Below the pieces are notes generated by a model. It was not told the DNA's origin and did not search any database. It saw only the letters and a program-made list of their open reading frames with translations. A DNA stretch of 64,000 nt from assembly GCA_950106755.1 (NCBI GenBank), contig OX467086.1, forward strand, positions 19,176,001 to 19,240,000, written 5' to 3'. The number at the start of each line of letters is the position of its first letter. Within the stretch, counting starts at the first letter, position 1. This DNA is from Climacium dendroides (Eukaryota; Streptophyta; Bryopsida; Hypnales; Climaciaceae). The position numbers were made by a program, and so were the translations under genes. This document shows, piece by piece, positions 58,890 through 64,000 of this stretch.

Positions 58890-59593
58890 TTAACAAATCC
58901 GCATTGCAGCTGGCTTTGCAAGTGCCTTGTGGCGTTCAAACCATTCAAAGTGACTTTTCAATTTAACATTTGATAGTTTAGGTGGGGATTCAAGGCAGGT
59001 ATGGTTGGAGAAGTACCCCAATACAAGCCACTTTTCATTTAGGGGGCCTGCTACAAATAATTCTCTACTCTTATTTTTCAAGGCAAGAATGGAGATGCTC
59101 TAATAATGGTATTATAATGGATTGTTAGAGCATCTTTACTACAATCAAATTGTTAAGAGTAACAATATTGTCACGTGTATACCGTTGTAGGACATTACGC
59201 AATATGGATGAAGTAGAATAAATGCGTCCAATGAAAGTATTACTATTTTTTTACAAATAATTTATTTTTTAAAATATTATAAATTTCATTTTGATGTTTT
59301 TAATCCCTATGCATAAAAATTGCATTTTTGGGCAATATAGTGATTTTAAGCAACTTACTACGAACAATTTTTTTTAAAAGTTTTGCTAAAATTTTCACAC
59401 AACATGTACCCAAGAAATAGCTTCAAGACCCAACAATTTTGATTACATGGTTAAAAAGCTATTACATGATATGTCATTTTCATTGCTTGGTAAGCAAGCC
59501 AAGCAACTCAAAAAACTTCTTTAAAAATCACTTCTTTAAAAACAACAATTTCAAAATGTAATGATTTTAAAATATATAAATTTGTCTTTATAT
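58890..59593. other. Right flank: PIF/Harbinger-like end and fold-back relic
   Basis: 58890-59100 is GC-moderate sequence ending in the GAGATGCTC terminus; another GAGCATCTTTACTAC end starts near 59131. From about 59300 ('cataaaaattgcatttttgg') to 59585 the sequence is a truncated copy of one arm of the fold-back family at 7091-7812. No gene. Confidence 0.45.
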
Positions 59594-59808
59594 CACTACA
59601 AGAAAACCTGTCCAAAATGACAGAAACTCGTCCTAATTGACAAAAATCAGCCCGTCCTAATCTACAGAAAATTGACAGATTTTTGTCAATTACGACAATT
59701 TTCTGTCAATTCGGACAGTTTTTTGTCCTAATTGACAAAAATCTGTCAATTTTCTGTAGATTAGGACGGGCTGATTTTTGTCAATTAGGACGAGTTTCTC
59801 TTGTAGTG
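59594..59808 (+). mobile_element. 215-bp CACTA fold-back MITE
   Basis: Complete termini and TAT duplication. Core variant 'cccgtcc...ggacggg' in both hairpin arms. Confidence 0.92.
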
Positions 59809-60146
59809 TATTGAAGATTGAGTCTACCAAAGAGAGCCTACATATCATGGAGAGCTCAAATTTCCACACACCCATCCTTTGGTGTACTAATGAGAAAGAG
59901 CCAAAGGATTAGAATTTCAATTGTAGGGCTAGGGCCTATGAAACTGGCATTTGTTGTTTCATTTAAAGGACCACAAGGAATATTCTAAGAGAGCACATTC
60001 AAGTCTATTAAAATTAACGATACTAAATTATAAGATAGAAACACTCTCCAAAACATCCCCAAACATCACTTTTTATGTCCCTACTAGGTGTGTGGTTTAA
60101 ATGGTGATTATTATTTTACGAGAATGTTAGCTTCTTCTAAAAAAAT
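59809..60146. other. Intergenic, nothing recognised
   Basis: No coding frame or repeat pair supported. Confidence 0.4.
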
Positions 60147-60361
60147 CACTACAAGAAAATCTGTCCGAATTGACAGAAAGTCGTCCTAATTGACAGAAAT
60201 CAGCCCCTCCTAATTGACAGAAAATTGACAGATTTTTGTCAATTTGGACAATTATCTGTCAATTCGGACAGTTTTTTGTCCTAATTGACAGAAACTTGTC
60301 AAATTTCTGTAGATTAGGAGGGGCTGATTTCTGTCAATTAGGACGACTTTCTCTCGTAGTT
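60147..60361 (+). mobile_element. 215-bp CACTA fold-back MITE, right terminus mutated
   Basis: CACTACAAGAAAATC to TCTCGTAGTT. AAT duplication on both sides confirms the boundaries despite two terminal changes. Confidence 0.88.
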
Positions 60362-60689
60362 AATCCAACTTCAATCATTTCGTTATTTTATAACTCACAA
60401 AATATTCTAAGGATTTTCAAAGTCGAAAGAATAAAATGCTTACTTATGCCATTTAACTCTCCTTTATCTAACAAAGGATGCTAAACCCGTTTCATGAAGT
60501 AAAATCATATGTTCTTTGGGATAAACGTAAAATCTTGACCCCACTTTGTGCCATTTGGGGGGTATGTTTTTAACTAATCCTACCTAATTTGGGGTCTTTG
60601 ATTGCAAATATGAATTCAAAATTTGCAAACTTTTTCATGTGTGAAAAATAAAAAAAATTCGTGCATTTTCCCCTTGGATAAAATTCCTG
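60362..60689. other. Intergenic, short dispersed repeat
   Basis: About 60580-60660 resembles 29170-29300 ('ctaatttggggtctttgattgcaaat', 'gaattcaaaat'). No gene. Confidence 0.4.
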
Positions 60690-60856
60690 TGTTTTCACCC
60701 TACTAGTCCCACTTCGTAGGATGGGTTTCGTGTCCTGCTTACCTCGGGCCACCCTTGAAGCATGAAGTGTTGCAACTCCCATCGATTGCTCCTAAAACCT
60801 TCAGTTGTAGCATTTCTGGAGTTCTCAAATAAATTGGGTTCTGGTTTCCAAACTTC

Positions 60857-60945
60857 TGGACCCAATTTATGTTTTAGTTTCTGGACCCAATTTATTTTGA
60901 GTTTCTGGACCCAATTTATTTGAGATTCTGGACCCAATTTCTTGG
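60857..60945. repeat. ~24-bp tandem repeat (TTCTGGACCCAATTTAT)
   Basis: Four head-to-tail units with small length differences between them. Confidence 0.9.
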
Positions 60946-61104
60946 CTGCGTCTTTTCGGAGCCAGCCAGATCAAGTCTGTGCTTTGGCATTCAAGGCCGG
61001 AGTTTTCAGGAGGAGCGGAAATCTGGAAAAATAAGCTTTAAGTACTCAGCGTGGGAGGAGTCCATTTTCAGTGCCGCGGAACCCAAACTATCCGGCAACG
61101 TCGG

Positions 61105-61175
61105 TCCCTCCCTCCCTCCCTCCCTCAGTCCCTCCCTCAGTCCCTCCCTCAGTCCCTCCCTCAGTCCCTCCCTCC
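61105..61175. repeat. CCCTCCCTCAGT minisatellite
   Basis: A run of CCTC units followed by four CCCTCCCTCAGT 12-mers. As a multiple of three it stays open in every frame on both strands, which explains the long low-complexity frames here. Confidence 0.92.
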
Positions 61176-61736
61176 CTTGCATCGGTAGTAAAGAACTGGA
61201 GCTGCAACTGTGGAAATTTGGCGTTCCAGCGACTGAATCTGCCGTGTCGGGGCAGGCAGGCAGGCTGCTCTGAGGGTTGATGGCCAAAAGCCCGGATGCT
61301 CACTCCGTTTCCTGGCTGCTTCTTTTCGGAAAACTCCCCGTCAGTCAGTAAGTTCGAATCAAGCTGAGAATGGAAGATTCGCTCCCACACACACACACTT
61401 TCCATGCTTTTCTTCCCTTCCTTGGGTCCTCTTTGGGCTTGTCCACTTGTCTTACTTTCTTGGCCTCCACCAGTCTTCCCCAAGTTATCACCAGGCTGTA
61501 AGTTATCTGTGGAAGAACTGAAGGACCTCAGCTACGTGGCAAATCCTGCAGCATACGCTACCATTCCTTCTTCAAGGAGACGAGGACGGCGGGGCTCCAC
61601 TGGTCCACTGCTTCAGTTCGTAAGGCTTCTTATCATGCGTCGATCATTTGGGGGCAGTTGCGGCTGTCGGCGAGGAAAAAGGTCGGAGAGAGCTTGGGGA
61701 CAAGAGGCGGTCTCACGTTGGGCATCAGTAGACACT

Positions 61737-61991
61737 AAGGTAAATGTGCCACACCGCCATCTATACTGTATGTACATCTTCAAAATCAGTTTTGTATTTG
61801 TGGAAGAAACGCTTTCAGAACTAAAACTTTGTTCCTTAACAACTTTTGCATACAGTATCCAAATGCCACGTTCTGTGGTGCGTTGGAACCTCCTTTCACT
61901 TGCCAACAAGAACATATGAAAATTGGACCAGTCTAATAATAGAAACATAGGCTCAGCAGCAAAAAGTGGCGGTTTGGGGTGTAGCTACCTT
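61737..61991 (-). mobile_element. MITE with AAGGTAGCTACACCCC termini, copy 2
   Basis: 255 bp, inverse of 21561-21836. Left edge TAAGGTAAATGTGCCAC, right edge GTAGCTACCTTAA. The interior is strongly conserved with copy 1 over about 200 bp (for example 'ttgcatacagtatccaaatg', 'ctcctttcacttgcc'). Confidence 0.75.
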
Positions 61992-62639
61992 AAGGTACTC
62001 AACTTAGGACAGGCGAATTGTGGACCAATCTAAAGCAGACCAAAAAATTCTTGTGAGGAACATTTCATAGGACACATGTACATTTGAAGAAATTATGGGA
62101 TCTTCAAGCATCAATTTTGGCTACCTTGAGAGTGAGTAGTATTAAAAAAAATAGGAAAGAAAGGATTTTGCAAGGCCTAAAGGATTATTGAGAGTATTGT
62201 AACACGAAATTGACTAAATAGATGCTAATTCCAATGTGGAGGAAGTTGTAAATTGGCTATCAAATTCTATTGTTTGTTGCAATCTTGGCTTGAATCTATT
62301 TTTTTCCAAGGATTTTCTTCAATGCATTGGGTTGTGAGGTAATGCAGTAACTAAGGTTAGGTAGTCTACTCTTAAAGTGACCATTTAAGAGTTCATTGCA
62401 TTTAGGGGAATAAACTCCTTGAAACAATTTTCAGTAAATTATTGTAGGAAGAACAATGGGATTGACATTGAACCCAAGTTGTTTCATATTTTATAGATTG
62501 TATGGAATTAGTTACAAATTTTTGAAGTTGAAATGTAGTGGTCACTTAAAGCATCCACATTCACTAAATGTACACTATTGGTACATTGAATAAAACAAAC
62601 TAAATGTAGCTCTTTGTATTAGAGTGGTTGATTTTAGAG
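61992..62639. other. Intergenic, second copy of the 23990-24240 repeat
   Basis: About 62460-62600 parallels 24030-24170 ('cccaagttgtttcatatttt', 'tatggaattagttaca', 'tttgaagttgaa', 'aatgtacactattggtaca'). No gene. Confidence 0.45.
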
Positions 62640-64000
62640 TACCCTATCTTAGTCACCCAAATACTTTGTGTTTTGGACCAATAGGTGTATTCTTTATTTC
62701 TAAAATTAATAGTGAAGTCATCCATCAAACCTTTCACGTTTTACAATTAATCTTGCAATTAATACTCAAAAATGATTTGATAGAAATGTATAGATCCTAG
62801 AACTTGTTGCTCTCTATATAATATCTTAAGAAAATAGTAAATAGAAAGAAGTAGAGTATGATTTAAAATACTAAATTGTTAAGAATTTAGTTATGGAATT
62901 GAAAAGTTTCAATCCCAATGGTTTTAACGTTGTAATAAACAATATCCATACAATAAACATCCAATGATTTTATTTTTCCTCAAAAATATTGAGAATCAAG
63001 TTAAATAAAGGACTTCAAAATTTATTTTAAAATAAAGATTCCATAACTATCCACAAACTAAAACTCTTCATAACTTTCATCTTGTCAATCAAAATAGAAT
63101 GAATCAAAATTTTCCATATATAGGAATTTAAAGTTCAAATTTTTATTTCTTAAGAAAAGCATTTTTTTGAGTTGCTTAGGAAGCAACACAAACTACATAT
63201 TATACAATAACTTTTTAACATTGTAGTCAAAAGTTATGAAAATTGTTGCACCTTAAATCTACTCCTCAGTTACATGTTGCATGAAAATTTAAAAAACAAA
63301 ACAAACACTCTTAGTGAGCTACCCAAAATTGCTATGTTGCCAACAAACACTATTTGGCAAACTTTTGTGCACCCAATTTTAATAAAAGACAAAAAAAAAT
63401 TTAATTTGATCCACATGGAAATGTGCAATGGTTGCAAGAGGAAAATCAAATTGTTGGGAGACAATTTTGGGAAGGAAAGCTCATGTAAAGCAAGGGATTC
63501 AATTTGAAGTTATGGACATTACATTAAACATTTGGACTTAAAATGTAATTTCTCCCTCTAACATACAAGTGAAGCATTATGAAACTTGAATTGACAAAAG
63601 CAATTCTAACTCTTTTAAAATTCTAACACAACATGAAAATCTAGTCTTAGTGCCAAAAATGACTTAACCAAGAGGTCAACAATAGAGATATAGGAATTTG
63701 GGGTTGGGATTGAGGGTAGTTTTGGAAGAAAGATTAGAAATTATGACACACATAATTGATTCACCAAACCAAAAAGTTAAATTATTATTTTCAATATCAT
63801 CATAATGTAAATTTTTAAATTCTACAAATGTCAACTTTTTTCAATTTTTGGATATAACAATCTCAAATGATGTATACCAATATTCCAAGGCACAAAAAGT
63901 TTTTGGAGCTCTAAGAAAAAATTGAAAAAATATAAAGTAATTCCAAATTAATTAAGGTTTAGACATGTCATTATTTTCAATCACAACTACACTTTTCTCT
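62640..64000. other. AT-rich intergenic DNA with a fold-back relic, no gene seen
   Basis: 63040-63360 matches one arm of the fold-back family in the orientation of 7455-7790 ('actaaaactcttcataactttcat', 'gagctacccaaaattgctatg'). The rest is AT-rich and featureless. Confidence 0.5.

Larger units (their letters stand above)
34347..59100. mobile_element. PIF/Harbinger-like TIR pair enclosing the palindrome
   Basis: GAGCATCTTCACTCTTGCC at 34347 and its inverse, GGCAAGAATGGAGATGCTC, ending at 59100 match with two mismatches in 19 (22/26 when extended inward). Both are flanked by TAA (34344-34346, 59101-59103), the duplication type of PIF/Harbinger elements. The simplest reading is that the LINE inserted into such an element before the inverted duplication formed. 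A chance pairing of two separate elements is possible: another GAGCATCTTTACTAC end follows at 59131. Confidence 0.3.
60690..61736 (+). other. GC-normal island with minisatellites, possible gene fragment
   Basis: GC-rich relative to both flanks. The plus frame opening at 61404 reads protein-like from about 61500 (SVEELKDLSYVANPAAYATI, then Arg/Gly-rich) to the MITE at 61737, whose first bases form a good splice-donor context (AAG|GTAAAT). Without a recognisable family this could be an exon or noncoding. A GGCTGC(g/t)TCTTTTCGGA block is present twice (60944 and 61313), hinting at an old local duplication. Confidence 0.35.

Noticed and set aside
61006..61483. Frames rich in GTEGG or PSLSPSLS repeats
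   Set aside because: They are translations of the 12-bp CCCTCCCTCAGT minisatellite, which cannot close any frame.

Overview
The window looks like nuclear DNA of a land plant. It holds a spliced GT92 pectic beta-1,4-galactan synthase gene, plant-type DNA transposons (CACTA with 3-bp target duplications, hAT with an 8-bp duplication, Stowaway-like TA elements, a PIF/Harbinger-like TIR pair), a plant-type LINE, and an internal run of the CCCTAAA telomere repeat. Gene density is very low: two convincing protein genes in 64 kb, in a very AT-rich background made largely of decayed repeats. The sequence does not fix the species.

Layout. 1-8300: AT-rich repeat relics, including a Stowaway-like element (4728-5261) and a fold-back element (7091-7812). 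8300-12500: the galactan synthase gene (two coding exons, 513 aa), with a GC-normal leader that carries a diverged ~300-bp tandem duplication. 12500-29250: AT-rich, with a second Stowaway-like element, several members of a TAACCCCTAAAGT-ended fold-back family, nested elements, minisatellites and two GC-normal islands without a recognisable gene (21180-21560, 23340-23900). 29280-34020: a second gene with a leader intron and three coding exons, the first only 20 nt of coding sequence, encoding a 209-aa protein I do not recognise.

34347-59103 is the standout. Two 8189-bp arms (34714-42902 and 50604-58792) form a near-perfect inverted repeat around a 7701-bp spacer. The arms are a decayed LINE (ORF1 with zinc knuckle, endonuclease, reverse transcriptase). 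Its ORF1 part has been hit by a cluster of 215-bp CACTA fold-back MITEs, and a 0.5-kb MITE sits in its 3' part. The left LINE copy runs on past the arm into the spacer, where a 5966-bp hAT-like element with GC-rich repeats interrupts it. The right copy stops exactly at a CACTA MITE terminus, with no target duplication, and its outer end is joined to a partial CACTA MITE. So the left arm looks ancestral and the right arm looks like a derived inverted duplication whose breakpoints are transposon ends.

59100-64000: two more CACTA MITEs, a GC-normal island with minisatellites, a second copy of a MITE whose TIRs resemble splice sites, and AT-rich relics.

The two genes show no functional link to each other. 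The interest of the window lies in how the transposons have rearranged one another.
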